Positions 34,887 to 44,369 are shown, numbered from the stretch's first letter. The stretch is 64,000 nucleotides of DNA from Oceanospirillum maris DSM 6286 (GCF_000422865.1 NZ_AUGW01000014.1:1-64000); one strand, 5' to 3'. Notes: generated by a model from the letters alone, not told the origin. Numbers and translations are program-made.

Positions 34887-37310
34887 CTAATGAGTACTTG
34901 CTTGAGATCCGCTATCTTTTCCCGCTGAGGCATCATCCTTGGCCAAAGGAGCAACAAATGGAACCGGTTGAGAGGCTAAAGCAATCTCTAATACTTCATC
35001 AATCCACTTAACAGGACGAATGTCCAATTCATCTTTAATGGCATCCGGAACCTCTTTAAGATCCTTTCGGTTCTCTTCCGGTATGATGACCGTTTTTATA
35101 CCACCACGACGGGCCGCCAGCAATTTTTCTTTCAGGCCACCGATCGGCAATACTTCACCGCGTAGGGTAATTTCACCGGTCATAGCAACCGTACTTTTAA
35201 CAGGAATACCTGAAAGTACAGAAATCAACGCTGTACACATACCAATACCCGCACTTGGGCCATCTTTTGGTGTAGCGCCTTCAGGTACGTGAACATGCAC
35301 ATCACGTTTCTCATAAAACTGCGGATCGATTCCCCAGCCTTCAGCTCGACCACGAACAACGGTCATTGCCGCCTGAATCGATTCTTTCATAACATCGCCA
35401 AGGGAACCGGTATGGATTGTACGTCCTTTACCCGGCACAGAGGCCGCTTCTAAATTAAGTAGCTCACCACCAACCTGTGTCCAAGCAAGGCCCGTTACAC
35501 GTCCAACTTGATCCTCGACATCAGCGAGACCATAACTAAACTTACGAACGCCACAGTACTCTTCAATTTTCTCTTGAGTGAGTTCGATGATGTCGCTAAA
35601 GCCTTCTGAACCACGCTTAATAATATCTCGCACGGCTTTACGGCAAACTTTAGCAATCTCACGTTCAAGGCCACGGACACCGGCTTCACGGGTGTAGTAA
35701 CGAATCAGTTCGAGCAAGGCGTCTTTATCAAAAGACAGCTCTTTATCACTTAAACCATTTTGTTCAAACTGCTTTTTAACCAAATAGCGCTCAGAGATCG
35801 CCAGTTTTTCATCTTCGGTATAACCCGGTAAACGAATCACTTCCATACGGTCAAGCAATGGGCCTGGGATATTCATCGAGTTAGAAGTACAAACAAACAT
35901 CACATCGGAAAGATCATAATCAACTTCCAAATAGTGATCATTAAATTTGCTATTTTGCTCTGGATCTAACACTTCTAACAGTGCCGATGCAGGGTCACCA
36001 CGGTGATCCATACCCATCTTGTCGATCTCATCTAGCAAGAATAGTGGATTTTTCACACCCACCTTCGACATTTTTTGCAATAGCTTGCCTGGCATAGAGC
36101 CAATATAGGTACGGCGATGGCCTCGAATTTCAGACTCATCACGCACACCGCCTAGCGCCATACGCACATATTTACGATTAGTCGCTTTGGCGATCGATTG
36201 ACCTAGCGATGTTTTACCAACACCAGGAGGGCCAACCAAACATAAAACAGGGCCTTTTAGCTTCTTCACGCGTTTTTGAACCGCAAGATAGTCCAAAATG
36301 CGCTCTTTAACTTCTTCTAAACCGTAGTGATCCGCTTCTAGAACCTCTTCTGCCTTTTCCATATCGTGGGAAACTTTAGAGCGTTTTTTCCACGGTAGGC
36401 TAACCATCCAGTCGATGTAGCTACGAACCACTGTGGCTTCAGCAGACATTGTCGACATCATCTTAAGCTTTTTAAGCTCAGTCTCAGCCTTGTCTTTTGC
36501 TTCTTTTGGCATGCCCGCACTTTCAATACGTGCAGCCAATTCGTCAATTTCTGAGGTACCGTTGTCCAGCTCGCCCATCTCTTTCTGAATCGCTTTCATT
36601 TGCTCATTCAGATAGTACTCGCGCTGATTTTTCTCCATCTGCTGTTTAACACGACCACGAACACGTTTTTCCACTTCAAGCAGGTCGATCTCAGTTTCGA
36701 TGTAAGTCATCAACTGTTCAATGCGATCGCGAACCTTGTCTGATTCCAGCAGTTTTTGCTTTTCCGCCACATTTAAAGACAAGTGAGCCGACATGGTATC
36801 AACTAAACGGCTTGGATCACTGATATTCTTTAACGACGTTAACACTTCAGCAGGAACTTTCTTACTGAGCTTTGTGTACTGCTCAAACTGATTCATTAGT
36901 ACGTGGCATAGGCTTTCAGCCTCGCGATCACTTAACGCTTCAGGATCACGAATAACAACACTGGCCTCTAAAAACTCACCACTGTCCACTACCGCTTCAA
37001 GCTCTGCACGGGAATCACCTTCAATCAGTACTTTAACCGTACCATCGGGCAATTTAAGCAGCTGTAATACCGATGCAACCGTACCGACTCGATACAGGTC
37101 ATCCACTGCAGGCTCATCAACACCTGCTTCTTTCTGCGCTGCTAGGAAAACCTTCTTTCCATCAGCCATTGCCGCTTCTAAAGCATTAATAGAACGTTCA
37201 CGTCCAACAAACAGAGGCAATACCATTTGTGGAAAAACAACAACATCCCGCAAAGGCAATAGCGGGAACGTCTGCGTATCTAATGCGTCTTTTGTTTGTT
37301 TCTGCTCCAT
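34887..37310 (-). CDS. lon: ATP-dependent protease Lon
   Basis: An 807-aa protease; the start is ATG 37310 (MEQKQTKD) with GAGGTGG about 7 bases upstream. The N-terminal substrate domain (FPLLPLRDVVVFPQM) leads to the AAA module with Walker A GPPGVGKTS (about 350) and Walker B FLLDEIDKM, then the Ser-Lys protease domain with the nucleophile in PKDGPSAGIGM and lysine in GGLKEKLLAARR. It degrades misfolded and regulatory proteins. It has a heat-shock-type promoter and a terminator between it and clpX. Confidence 0.97.
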   Translation of the reverse strand: MEQKQTKDALDTQTFPLLPLRDVVVFPQMVLPLFVGRERSINALEAAMADGKKVFLAAQKEAGVDEPAVDDLYRVGTVASVLQLLKLPDGTVKVLIEGDSRAELEAVVDSGEFLEASVVIRDPEALSDREAESLCHVLMNQFEQYTKLSKKVPAEVLTSLKNISDPSRLVDTMSAHLSLNVAEKQKLLESDKVRDRIEQLMTYIETEIDLLEVEKRVRGRVKQQMEKNQREYYLNEQMKAIQKEMGELDNGTSEIDELAARIESAGMPKEAKDKAETELKKLKMMSTMSAEATVVRSYIDWMVSLPWKKRSKVSHDMEKAEEVLEADHYGLEEVKERILDYLAVQKRVKKLKGPVLCLVGPPGVGKTSLGQSIAKATNRKYVRMALGGVRDESEIRGHRRTYIGSMPGKLLQKMSKVGVKNPLFLLDEIDKMGMDHRGDPASALLEVLDPEQNSKFNDHYLEVDYDLSDVMFVCTSNSMNIPGPLLDRMEVIRLPGYTEDEKLAISERYLVKKQFEQNGLSDKELSFDKDALLELIRYYTREAGVRGLEREIAKVCRKAVRDIIKRGSEGFSDIIELTQEKIEEYCGVRKFSYGLADVEDQVGRVTGLAWTQVGGELLNLEAASVPGKGRTIHTGSLGDVMKESIQAAMTVVRGRAEGWGIDPQFYEKRDVHVHVPEGATPKDGPSAGIGMCTALISVLSGIPVKSTVAMTGEITLRGEVLPIGGLKEKLLAARRGGIKTVIIPEENRKDLKEVPDAIKDELDIRPVKWIDEVLEIALASQPVPFVAPLAKDDASAGKDSGSQASTH

Positions 37311-37379
37311 AGCAGAACCACCTCTAAACCGGAACGTACCGGCCAATCCAATACGTTAAAAATCTTATCTATTTTAGAC

Positions 37380-37408
37380 AAATGGGGTCGTTAAAAAATA
37401 TTACAACC
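37380..37408 (-). promoter_or_regulatory. Predicted heat-shock (sigma-32) promoter of lon
   Basis: Reverse strand GGTTGTAA, 13-bp spacer, CCCCATTT, matching the sigma-32 pattern CTTGAA-N13-CCCCAT. It lies 70 bases before the lon ATG, as in enterobacterial lon. Confidence 0.65.
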
Positions 37409-37485
37409 CTTTGATCTGGCGTGAAAAATTGTTCAAGTTATCGTATTTCTGATCATCAAAAAAGAATCGCAAGAAAAGAACCGTC

Positions 37486-37512
37486 AAAAAAAAAGGGCCC
37501 CTAGGGCCCCTT
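37486..37512 (-). terminator. Terminator after clpX
   Basis: Reverse strand GGGCCC-TAG-GGGCCC with flanking A/T pairs and a run of nine or more T residues, 14 bases after the clpX stop. Confidence 0.9.
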
Positions 37513-37525
37513 TCTGATACAAACC

Positions 37526-38809
37526 TTATCCCTTATCACCGGAGACAAGATCTGGTTTCTCGTTACTGTAAATCAACAGAGGCTCTGATTCACCACGAAT
37601 AACACTATCATCAACCACAACTTTAGAGACACCTTCCGTTGAAGGGATCTCGTACATGGTTGGCAGAAGAACGGATTCAAGAATAGAGCGCAAGCCACGA
37701 GCACCTGTTTTGCGTTCCATTGCCTTTTTAGCAACAGCTTGCAAGGCTTCATCGCGGAACTCTAGTTCTACGTCTTCCATCTCAAATAGCTTAGCATACT
37801 GCTTGGTTAATGCATTTTTAGGTTCTTTCAAGATCTGAACCAGCGCTTCTTCATCCAGCTCTTGCAGCGTCGCTACGACAGGTAAACGACCAACAAACTC
37901 AGGAATCAGACCAAAACGAACTAAATCCTCTGGCTCAACATCAAGCAGCATGGTACCAACAGATTTTTCAAGTTCTTTACTCTTCACTTCAGCAGAGAAG
38001 CCAATGCCGCCTTTGGAGGAGCGATCTTGAATCACCTTCTCAAGGCCTGCAAATGCACCACCACAAATAAAGAGAATATTAGAGGTATCAACCTGTAAGA
38101 ACTCTTGCTGTGGATGCTTACGTCCGCCCTGAGGAGGAACAGAAGCAACCGTACCTTCAATCAGTTTCAATAGTGCTTGCTGAACACCTTCACCGGAAAC
38201 ATCTCGTGTAATCGATGGGTTATCAGACTTGCGGGAGATTTTATCGATTTCATCAATATAAACGATCCCGCGCTGCGCCTTTTCAACATCATAGTCGCAT
38301 TTTTGCAGAAGCTTTTGGATGATGTTTTCAACATCTTCACCCACATAACCGGCTTCTGTCAGCGTAGTCGCATCAGCGATTGTAAAGGGTACGTTCAATA
38401 AACGCGCTAAGGTTTCTGCCAACAGTGTTTTACCACTACCTGTTGGACCAATAAGCAAAATATTACTCTTGCCTAGCTCAACATCTGTTTTGGTACGACT
38501 ATCATGGCGCAGACGCTTATAGTGATTATAAACAGCAACCGCTAATGTCATCTTAGCCTTTGGCTGACCAATAACATATTCGTCAAGTGTCGTACGAATT
38601 TCTTTCGGTGCAGGTAGACGGTCTGACTCAGATTCAGGCTTATCTTCCATAATCTCTTCACGAATAATATCGTTGCAAAGATCAACGCACTCATCACAAA
38701 CATAAACAGAAGGGCCGGCAATCAGCTTGCGTACTTCATTCTGATTTTTTCCGCAGAATGAGCAGTACAATAGCTTGCCGCCATCATTACCGGAATCATT
38801 TTGGCCCAT
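37526..38809 (-). CDS. clpX: ClpX ATPase subunit of ClpXP
   Basis: A 427-aa unfoldase with an N-terminal zinc-binding domain ([19 protein letters not shown]), Walker [13 protein letters not shown] (about 116-127), Walker [12 protein letters not shown], and the pore loop GYVGED. It feeds substrates to ClpP, encoded 81 bp upstream in the same direction. Confidence 0.97.
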   Translation of the reverse strand: MGQNDSGNDGGKLLYCSFCGKNQNEVRKLIAGPSVYVCDECVDLCNDIIREEIMEDKPESESDRLPAPKEIRTTLDEYVIGQPKAKMTLAVAVYNHYKRLRHDSRTKTDVELGKSNILLIGPTGSGKTLLAETLARLLNVPFTIADATTLTEAGYVGEDVENIIQKLLQKCDYDVEKAQRGIVYIDEIDKISRKSDNPSITRDVSGEGVQQALLKLIEGTVASVPPQGGRKHPQQEFLQVDTSNILFICGGAFAGLEKVIQDRSSKGGIGFSAEVKSKELEKSVGTMLLDVEPEDLVRFGLIPEFVGRLPVVATLQELDEEALVQILKEPKNALTKQYAKLFEMEDVELEFRDEALQAVAKKAMERKTGARGLRSILESVLLPTMYEIPSTEGVSKVVVDDSVIRGESEPLLIYSNEKPDLVSGDKG

Positions 38810-38890
38810 TCGTTACCTCGGTTTATTCAAGCGCAACAGCGACCTCATTAGGAAGTATGCTGCCGCGTAAAATTCAACAGCGCTGAACAA

Positions 38891-39526
38891 TCAGCCCTGC
38901 GTTCGCTGATCCAGAACTTTGTCGATCAGCCCGTATGCAACCGCTGTATCACCATCCATGAAGTTATCACGGTCAGTATCTTTAGCGATCTCTTCGATCG
39001 GCTTACCGGTATGGTGAGACAATACTTTATTCAGTTTTTCGCGAATGGTTAAAATTTCGCGAGTATGAATCTCAATATCCGTTGCCTGCCCTTGGAAGCC
39101 ACCCAATGGTTGGTGGATCATCATACGAGAATGAGGCAGACAATAACGCTTACCTTCAGCACCACCAGCCAACAATAGAGCACCCATACTGGCTGCTTGG
39201 CCAATACACATAGTACTAACGTCAGGTTTAATAAACTGCATGGTGTCGTAAATAGACATACCAGCCGTTACCGAGCCACCCGGAGAATTAATGTAGAGAT
39301 GAATATCTTTATCCGGATTTTCTGACTCTAAAAACAGCAGCTGAGCGACGACTAAGTTGGCCATATGATCTTCAACAGGGCCGACAAGGAAGATAACGCG
39401 CTCTTTCAGTAACCGCGAATAAATATCGTATGCACGCTCGCCCCGAGCTGATTGCTCAACAACCATCGGCACTAAGCCTGAATTAATAACATCGCCTGAA
39501 TTAATCATATCGTGCGAATTGCTCAT
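38891..39526 (-). CDS. clpP: ClpP serine protease subunit
   Basis: A 211-aa protein from ATG 39526 ([11 protein letters not shown]), preferred because AAGGGA lies 8 bases upstream; an ATG six bases earlier is too close to that site. Catalytic Ser in [11 protein letters not shown], His in [10 protein letters not shown], Asp in KDTDRDNFM. The N-terminal propeptide contains an 18-bp tandem duplication (39477-39512) giving NSGDVINSG. It forms the tetradecameric ClpXP/ClpAP chamber. Confidence 0.96.
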   Translation of the reverse strand: MSNSHDMINSGDVINSGLVPMVVEQSARGERAYDIYSRLLKERVIFLVGPVEDHMANLVVAQLLFLESENPDKDIHLYINSPGGSVTAGMSIYDTMQFIKPDVSTMCIGQAASMGALLLAGGAEGKRYCLPHSRMMIHQPLGGFQGQATDIEIHTREILTIREKLNKVLSHHTGKPIEEIAKDTDRDNFMDGDTAVAYGLIDKVLDQRTQG

Positions 39527-39543
39527 ATGCATATTCCCTTCGT

Positions 39544-39577
39544 AAAAATGCCTGACCCCCATAATAGGGGTCAGGCT
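39544..39577 (-). terminator. Terminator-like hairpin between tig and clpP
   Basis: A perfect 10-bp stem GCCTGACCCC/GGGGTCAGGC followed on the minus strand by ATTTTTA. It sits 28 bases after tig and just ahead of the clpP ribosome site, with no room for a promoter after it, so it may attenuate rather than end transcription. Confidence 0.75.
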
Positions 39578-39604
39578 ATGAAGTCGTCAAAACGATATTA
39601 GAGA

Positions 39605-40921
39605 TTAAGCAGCTTCTTTTTCTTCAGCTGGTTTAATCGCATCGTCATAAGACATTTCAACTTCATTTACAGCTGCTTCAGACAATAGCGCCTCAACAAC
39701 TTGCTCTTCTAATACCGCAGACTCTAGCTGCTGACGCATTTGCTCATTACCCATGTAGTACTCAATAACTTGCTGAGGGTCTTGGTAAGACTCAGCCAGT
39801 GTTTCAACATAGGCACGGATCGTTGCATCATCAGCTTTTAGCTCTTTGCTTTCAACAACAGAAGCCATCAAAAGACCCAACTTAACGCGTTTTACCGCTT
39901 GGTCTTGGAACAGCTCTGCAGGTAGCGCAGACGCATCAAAATTAGATGGACCGCCAAACTGTTGAACAGCTTGCTGACGCAGTGCATCAATTTCATTGCT
40001 GATCAAAGCTTTAGGAACGTCAAATTCATTACGCTCTACAAGAGCGGAAACGATCTGTTCTTTAACCTTACCTTTGATCGTTTGAGCCAGCTCACGCTCC
40101 ATGTTTTTCTTAACATCGGCGCGGAATGCTTCTAAACCACCTTCTTCAACACCATACTGCTTGAAGAATTCGTCATTTAGCTCAGGTTTTTGCTGCTCGG
40201 ATACTTTATTCACTTTAACTTTGAATACAGCATCTTTGCCTTTCAACTGTTCAGCTTGATAATCATCAGGGAACGTAACGTTCACGTCTTTCTCTTCACC
40301 TGCTTTAGCGCCTACTAGCTGTGCTTCAAAGCCTGGAATGAAAGTACCTGAAGATAGACCTAAATCGTGGCCTTCAGCTTTACCACCTTCGAATGCTTCA
40401 CCATCGATGAAACCTTCAAAATCGATATTAACTTGATCTTGCTCTGTCGCTGCACGGTCAACTTCGTTCCACTTAGCTTGTTGCTCACGTAGAACTTCAA
40501 CCATTTTATCCAGATCTTCATCAGAAACAGAGGCTACTGGTTTTTCAACCGCTAGATCTGCAACAGAACCTACTTCAACTTCTGGGTAAACTTCCAGTGT
40601 TGCAATAAACTCAAGATCCTTACCTGCTTCATTAACAGTAGCGTCGATCTCTGGGAAGCCAGCTGGGTTAAGCTTCTCAGCAGTAATTGCTTCTACGTAT
40701 TTGTTACGCATAACGTCAGAAACAATCTCAGCACGTATTTCACCACCAAACTGGCGACGTACGTGGCTCATTGGCACCTTGCCACGACGGAAGCCGTTGA
40801 TACGTGCGCTTTTAGCAGTCTGTTTCAGACGCTCCTCAACTGCTTCATCAATTTGCGCTGCTGGCACCTGAATTGTGACGCGACGCTCAAGACCAGAAGT
40901 CGTTTCAACGGAAACTTGCAT
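39605..40921 (-). CDS. tig: Trigger factor
   Basis: A 438-aa ribosome-associated chaperone and prolyl isomerase. ATG 40921 (MQVSVETTSGLERRVTIQVP) has GAGGA 6-7 bases upstream. The ribosome-binding signature NGFRRGKVPMSHVRRQFG, the FKBP domain (about 150-240; VNIDFEGFIDGEAFEGG) and the long helical C-terminal domain are present. It heads the tig-clpP-clpX-lon series. Confidence 0.97.
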   Translation of the reverse strand: MQVSVETTSGLERRVTIQVPAAQIDEAVEERLKQTAKSARINGFRRGKVPMSHVRRQFGGEIRAEIVSDVMRNKYVEAITAEKLNPAGFPEIDATVNEAGKDLEFIATLEVYPEVEVGSVADLAVEKPVASVSDEDLDKMVEVLREQQAKWNEVDRAATEQDQVNIDFEGFIDGEAFEGGKAEGHDLGLSSGTFIPGFEAQLVGAKAGEEKDVNVTFPDDYQAEQLKGKDAVFKVKVNKVSEQQKPELNDEFFKQYGVEEGGLEAFRADVKKNMERELAQTIKGKVKEQIVSALVERNEFDVPKALISNEIDALRQQAVQQFGGPSNFDASALPAELFQDQAVKRVKLGLLMASVVESKELKADDATIRAYVETLAESYQDPQQVIEYYMGNEQMRQQLESAVLEEQVVEALLSEAAVNEVEMSYDDAIKPAEEKEAA

Positions 40922-41174
40922 GAAAAATCCTCGCAATACTTTAATGCTTCTTTAAATAAGCCGAAAGAGGGAGATTTTAAGAGTAGATACACTCGCAAGC
41001 AAGCGGTTATCGCTCTTACAGGCTATAAGAAGGCAAAGAATATGAAAAAAATGGATCCAACTCTTAATTTTAATCACCACTAACCTGAAAAAATATAAAA
41101 TATTAAGAATCAAAGGGTTAGGAAAAATCAAAGGAAGGCAAAAACAAAGAAGGAGCAAGACCAACAGAAAGAGA

Positions 41175-41241
41175 TGGTCGGGATAGAGGGATTCGAACCC
41201 CCGACATCCTGCTCCCAAAGCAGGCGCGCTACCAGACTGCG
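41175..41241 (-). pseudogene. tRNA-Pro(TGG) fragment, copy A, 5' acceptor strand missing
   Basis: Sixty-seven bases identical to the 3' part of the intact tRNA-Pro at 41763-41839, including anticodon TGG, T-arm and CCA. The first ten bases, which form the acceptor 5' strand, are replaced by unrelated sequence ending CCGGCAAC that cannot pair with the 3' strand. A functional tRNA is not expected. Confidence 0.85.
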
Positions 41242-41287
41242 TTGCCGGAAGCATAAACCACTTATTACTAACAAACATCAATCAAAC

Positions 41288-41364
41288 TGGGGTGAACGAT
41301 GGGGCTCGAACCCACGACAACCGGAATCACAATCCGGGGCTCTACCAACTGAGCTACGCTCACC
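41288..41364 (-). tRNA. tRNA-His (GTG), second copy
   Basis: A cloverleaf starting with the extra G-1 (GGTGAGCGTAGCTCAG), anticodon GTG, T-arm GGTTCGAGCC and encoded CCA preceded by C73. It is identical to the copy at 41515-41591 and lies in the downstream half of the tandem duplication. Confidence 0.96.
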
Positions 41365-41401
41365 ACAATTCATCTATGCAGATGCATAAATGAGAAGGAG
41401 A

Positions 41402-41473
41402 TGGTCGGGATAGAGGGATTCGAACCCCCGACATCCTGCTCCCAAAGCAGGCGCGCTACCAGACTGCGCTATA
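41402..41473 (-). pseudogene. tRNA-Pro(TGG) fragment, copy B, acceptor end missing
   Basis: Seventy-two bases identical to the intact tRNA-Pro but lacking the first five bases (CGGGA) of the acceptor stem, which are replaced by sequence that cannot pair with the retained 3' strand. Confidence 0.85.
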
Positions 41474-41514
41474 ACAAACATAAACCACTTATTACTAACA
41501 AACATCAATCAAAC

Positions 41515-41591
41515 TGGGGTGAACGATGGGGCTCGAACCCACGACAACCGGAATCACAATCCGGGGCTCTACCAACTGAGCTACGCTCACC
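41515..41591 (-). tRNA. tRNA-His (GTG), first copy
   Basis: Same sequence as the tRNA-His at 41288-41364: G-1 and C73 present, anticodon GTG in CCGGATTGTGATTCCGG, encoded CCA. It is third in the Pro-Arg-His operon. Confidence 0.97.
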
Positions 41592-41669
41592 GCCGAAACT
41601 AAATATTCAGAACGTTAAAAATTTAATAACGATACTGGCTACCCAGTTAAAACTTTGAAAGCCGAACAC

Positions 41670-41746
41670 TGGTGCGCCCAGCAGGACTCGAACCTGCAAC
41701 CTACGGCTTAGAAGGTCGTTGCTCTATCCAATTGAGCTATAGGCGC
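41670..41746 (-). tRNA. tRNA-Arg (TCT)
   Basis: A 77-nt cloverleaf beginning GCGCCTATAGCTCAATTGG, anticodon TCT in CCTTCTAAG, T-arm GGTTCGAGTCC, acceptor GCGCCTA/TGGGCGC with encoded CCA (one G.T-type pair). It is second in the tRNA operon. Confidence 0.97.
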
Positions 41747-41762
41747 GTTACAAGTCCAGAAT

Positions 41763-41839
41763 TGGTCGGGATAGAGGGATTCGAACCCCCGACATCCTGC
41801 TCCCAAAGCAGGCGCGCTACCAGACTGCGCTATATCCCG
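41763..41839 (-). tRNA. tRNA-Pro (TGG), intact
   Basis: A 77-nt cloverleaf beginning CGGGATATAGCGCAGTCTGG, anticodon TGG in CTTTGGGAG, T-arm GGTTCGAATCC and ending TATCCCGACCA; acceptor strands pair fully. It is first in the operon. Confidence 0.98.
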
Positions 41840-41900
41840 ATTTTCTTTCGACTAACATATGTGAGCGGCTTCAAGCAGTGCCTGTCTCAACATGGGGCGC

Positions 41901-41929
41901 ATTCTACATACGTCCAGTTAAGTCGTCAA
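41901..41929 (-). promoter_or_regulatory. Promoter of the tRNA operon with GC-rich discriminator
   Basis: Reverse strand TTGACG, 17-bp spacer, TAGAAT, followed by GCGCCCC. The GC discriminator is the hallmark of stringently controlled stable-RNA promoters. The start would lie about 55 bases before tRNA-Pro. Confidence 0.8.
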
Positions 41930-42060
41930 TACTATTTTCAAAAAAAATTTAAGTTTTTCATTTAAATACAAGACATTAGACAGGGATATTCCCCCAAGGT
42001 GACTAACATGCGAAAATAGGCCTATCAGTCACATAGCACGGTCAGGAGCACACCTAGACA

Positions 42061-42918
42061 ATGAACGCCAAAATCATTGATGGCAAACAAATTGCGCAAA
42101 ACATTAGAGACAACATCACTCAGAAAGTTAATGAACGCATTAACAACGGTCAACGCGTTCCCGGCTTAGCCGTTGTCCTCGTGGGCGAAGACCCTGCCTC
42201 TGAAGTCTATGTACGCAATAAGAAAGCAGATTGCGAACAAGCAGGCTTTAAATCCTTCTCTTATGACTTACCTGCAACAACGTCTCAAGATGAGTTACTT
42301 AAACTGGTCGACGATTTAAATGCCAATGCAGAAGTTGATGGCATCCTGGTTCAACTTCCGTTACCGGCGCATCTCGACTCAGATCTTATTCTTGAACGCA
42401 TCCAACCCAACAAAGATGTAGACGGCTTCCACCCCTATAACCTTGGCCGCCTAGCGCAACGCTTGCCTGTATTACGCCCTTGCACACCCAAGGGCATCAT
42501 CACCCTACTGGCAAGCACCGGTGAAGATATGCATGGCAAGAAAGCAACGATTGTTGGTGCGTCCAATATCGTAGGTCGCCCGATGGCACTTGAGCTTTTA
42601 CTGGCAGGTTGCACCGTGACGGTTACTCACCGTTTCACCAAAGATCTGCAGAAAGAAGTTTCTGAAGCGGATGTTCTTGTGGTTGCTGTTGGTAAGCCCG
42701 GCTTAGTAAAAGGCGAATGGGTTAAAGAAGGTGCTATTGTTATTGACGTCGGTATCAATCGCTTAGAGACAGGCAAGCTTGTCGGTGATGTTGAGTTTGA
42801 AACGGCATCTCAGCGAGCCGGTTGGATCACCCCTGTTCCCGGTGGTGTTGGCCCAATGACCCGAGCTGCACTGCTAGAAAACACACTGCAAGCGACAGAA
42901 ATGCATGACACGGTATAA
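42061..42918 (+). CDS. folD: Bifunctional methylenetetrahydrofolate dehydrogenase/cyclohydrolase
   Basis: A 285-aa enzyme with catalytic Lys in [14 protein letters not shown], the substrate loop [14 protein letters not shown]-binding [22 protein letters not shown], and [11 protein letters not shown] near the end. It interconverts 5,10-methylene- and 10-formyl-THF. An AGGAG lies 13 bases before the ATG, rather far. Confidence 0.97.
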   Translation: MNAKIIDGKQIAQNIRDNITQKVNERINNGQRVPGLAVVLVGEDPASEVYVRNKKADCEQAGFKSFSYDLPATTSQDELLKLVDDLNANAEVDGILVQLPLPAHLDSDLILERIQPNKDVDGFHPYNLGRLAQRLPVLRPCTPKGIITLLASTGEDMHGKKATIVGASNIVGRPMALELLLAGCTVTVTHRFTKDLQKEVSEADVLVVAVGKPGLVKGEWVKEGAIVIDVGINRLETGKLVGDVEFETASQRAGWITPVPGGVGPMTRAALLENTLQATEMHDTV

Positions 42919-42940
42919 TGTGGTATAGAAAAAATAAAAC

Positions 42941-42979
42941 AAAAAAGGGGTGCTCAATGCGAGCCCCCCTTTTTTTTTA
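42941..42979 (+). terminator. Terminator after folD
   Basis: GGGG-t-GCTC / GAGC-c-CCCC stem with one mismatch, between an A-run and nine T residues. Probably serves both folD and the convergent ridA-like gene. Confidence 0.85.
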
Positions 42980-43014
42980 GTCGTTCTTATTCTTAGCAGA
43001 CCTTAAACCGTGAC

Positions 43015-43371
43015 TTACGCCACAATTTCTGCGGCAACCACTGACATTTCAACCAGTAATTCCGGGCTTGCCATACGCGCTTCAACACAGGCACGCGCCG
43101 GGGCTGCACCTTCAGGAACCCATGCATCCCAAATTTTATTCATCGCTGAAAAATCTTTCATATCACGCACATAAATCGTCACCGATAGCATATTATGTTT
43201 ATCGGAACCTGCCTGAGCCAGCAGCGTCTCGATTTTTTCAAGAGTCGTACGCGTCTGCTCTTTAATATCAGCACTAGAGTCCACCGCAACTTGACCGCAT
43301 AGGTAAATTGTACCGTTGTTTTTTACAATACGGCTCATACGCTGACCGACTTCAATACGCTCAATAGACAT
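43015..43371 (-). CDS. RidA/YjgF-family enamine-imine deaminase
   Basis: A 118-aa single-domain protein. The family arginine lies in [21 protein letters not shown], with [13 protein letters not shown] and [12 protein letters not shown]. Relatives hydrolyse reactive enamines such as 2-aminoacrylate; paralogues vary, so the exact subgroup is not assigned. Confidence 0.9.
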   Translation of the reverse strand: MSIERIEVGQRMSRIVKNNGTIYLCGQVAVDSSADIKEQTRTTLEKIETLLAQAGSDKHNMLSVTIYVRDMKDFSAMNKIWDAWVPEGAAPARACVEARMASPELLVEMSVVAAEIVA

Positions 43372-43502
43372 TTCCAGCCCCTACTATTTACAAGAGTTAA
43401 ATTTAAGCCGCTATTTTAGCAGAATAAATCGGCCAGAGTTTAGCCTTTAGGCGTTATCGCCACCAAGCATGCTACAATATAGATATTTTTGCTATTAAAA
43501 CA

Positions 43503-44369
43503 CTAATGACATTTATTTTCTTCTATAAACTGGAGCGTTGCCAGTCGAATATCTTCATAAGCAAAAGAAGCAATATGCGCACCACGACTGGTTATCCAGC
43601 AGCCCTGAGCCTTAGGATTTGTTTGCAGCTTATGGAACAGCTGCAGCCCATGCCGATAAGGGACAACACCATCATCAGGACTGTGCATCATTAACGTCGG
43701 CAAGCTGATTTCAGCGATACGATCAATAGGGTCCCATGTATCCGGTACCAGCACCGTAAAAGGATACAGTAGCATGCTAATCATATTCTGACGGGTAACA
43801 TCACGAGCAACCCCAGCAAAGCTTTCAAAAGGCGCGTCCAGAACCAGTGCCTCGATCTGATAGCGCTCAGCAGCTTTAGCCGTAAAGTCGATGGCAAGGG
43901 CAGCACCAATACTCTGACCTAAAATCACCAAGCGCTTGTTAGGATGCTGCTGTCGAATCCAAATCGTCGCCGATTCAATATCTTGAAAAATATCAGGCAA
44001 TGAAGCCTCTCCTTGGGACGCGCCAAAGCCTCGATAATCTAGCGCCAAAACATTAATCCCCTGCTTCACAAGCCAATAAATACTATGGCTGTGGGTACTG
44101 ATATTTTGCGCATTACCATGCAGGTACAACACAACAATCTTTTTATCCTCGCCTTGCGCTGGAAGCCACCAGCTATGCAAACGTGTACCGTCTTGAGCCG
44201 TAAGAATAACATTAGTGTAGGGCTGGACAACGTCTTCCGGCGTTGATACCCAGCGGGTTTGAGGATAAAAAAAGAAAGATGTCGTACTAGAGCAGCCCAC
44301 CAGCAGGAAAGAGGCCGCAACAAGTACAATCAACTTAGACAGAGGCCGCTTAATAATACCACTGCACAC
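43503..44369 (-). CDS. Alpha/beta-hydrolase lipoprotein
   Basis: About 288 aa from GTG 44369, chosen because GAGG lies 9 bases upstream and it gives a compact lipoprotein signal (LIVLVAASFLLVGC). The fold shows the oxyanion strand LYLHGNAQNIS, the nucleophile elbow GQSIGA, LVLDAPFES, and the Asp/His loop HSPDDGVVPY and RGAHIASF. Homologues resemble YfhR/BEM46-type hydrolases with unknown substrates. The start overlaps the DUF4105 gene by 20 bases. Confidence 0.82.
   Translation of the reverse strand: MCSGIIKRPLSKLIVLVAASFLLVGCSSTTSFFFYPQTRWVSTPEDVVQPYTNVILTAQDGTRLHSWWLPAQGEDKKIVVLYLHGNAQNISTHSHSIYWLVKQGINVLALDYRGFGASQGEASLPDIFQDIESATIWIRQQHPNKRLVILGQSIGAALAIDFTAKAAERYQIEALVLDAPFESFAGVARDVTRQNMISMLLYPFTVLVPDTWDPIDRIAEISLPTLMMHSPDDGVVPYRHGLQLFHKLQTNPKAQGCWITSRGAHIASFAYEDIRLATLQFIEENKCH

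Larger units (their letters stand above)
41175..41591 (-). repeat. 227-bp tandem duplication of a tRNA-His/tRNA-Pro-fragment unit
   Basis: Two units with period 227 bp (tRNA-Pro fragment at 41175 and 41402; tRNA-His at 41288 and 41515). The spacers match except for an 11-base patch after the tRNA-Pro body (TTGCCGGAAGC versus CTATAACAAAC on the plus strand) and the flank beyond each tRNA-His. Confidence 0.9.

Noticed and set aside
41174-41965. Plus-strand ORFs of 71-97 aa containing VGIEGFEPPTSCSQSRRATRLR
   Set aside because: They are the antisense translation of tRNA-Pro, His and Arg genes. The same string recurs at every tRNA-Pro copy because the RNA is repeated; this is a known source of spurious hypothetical proteins.
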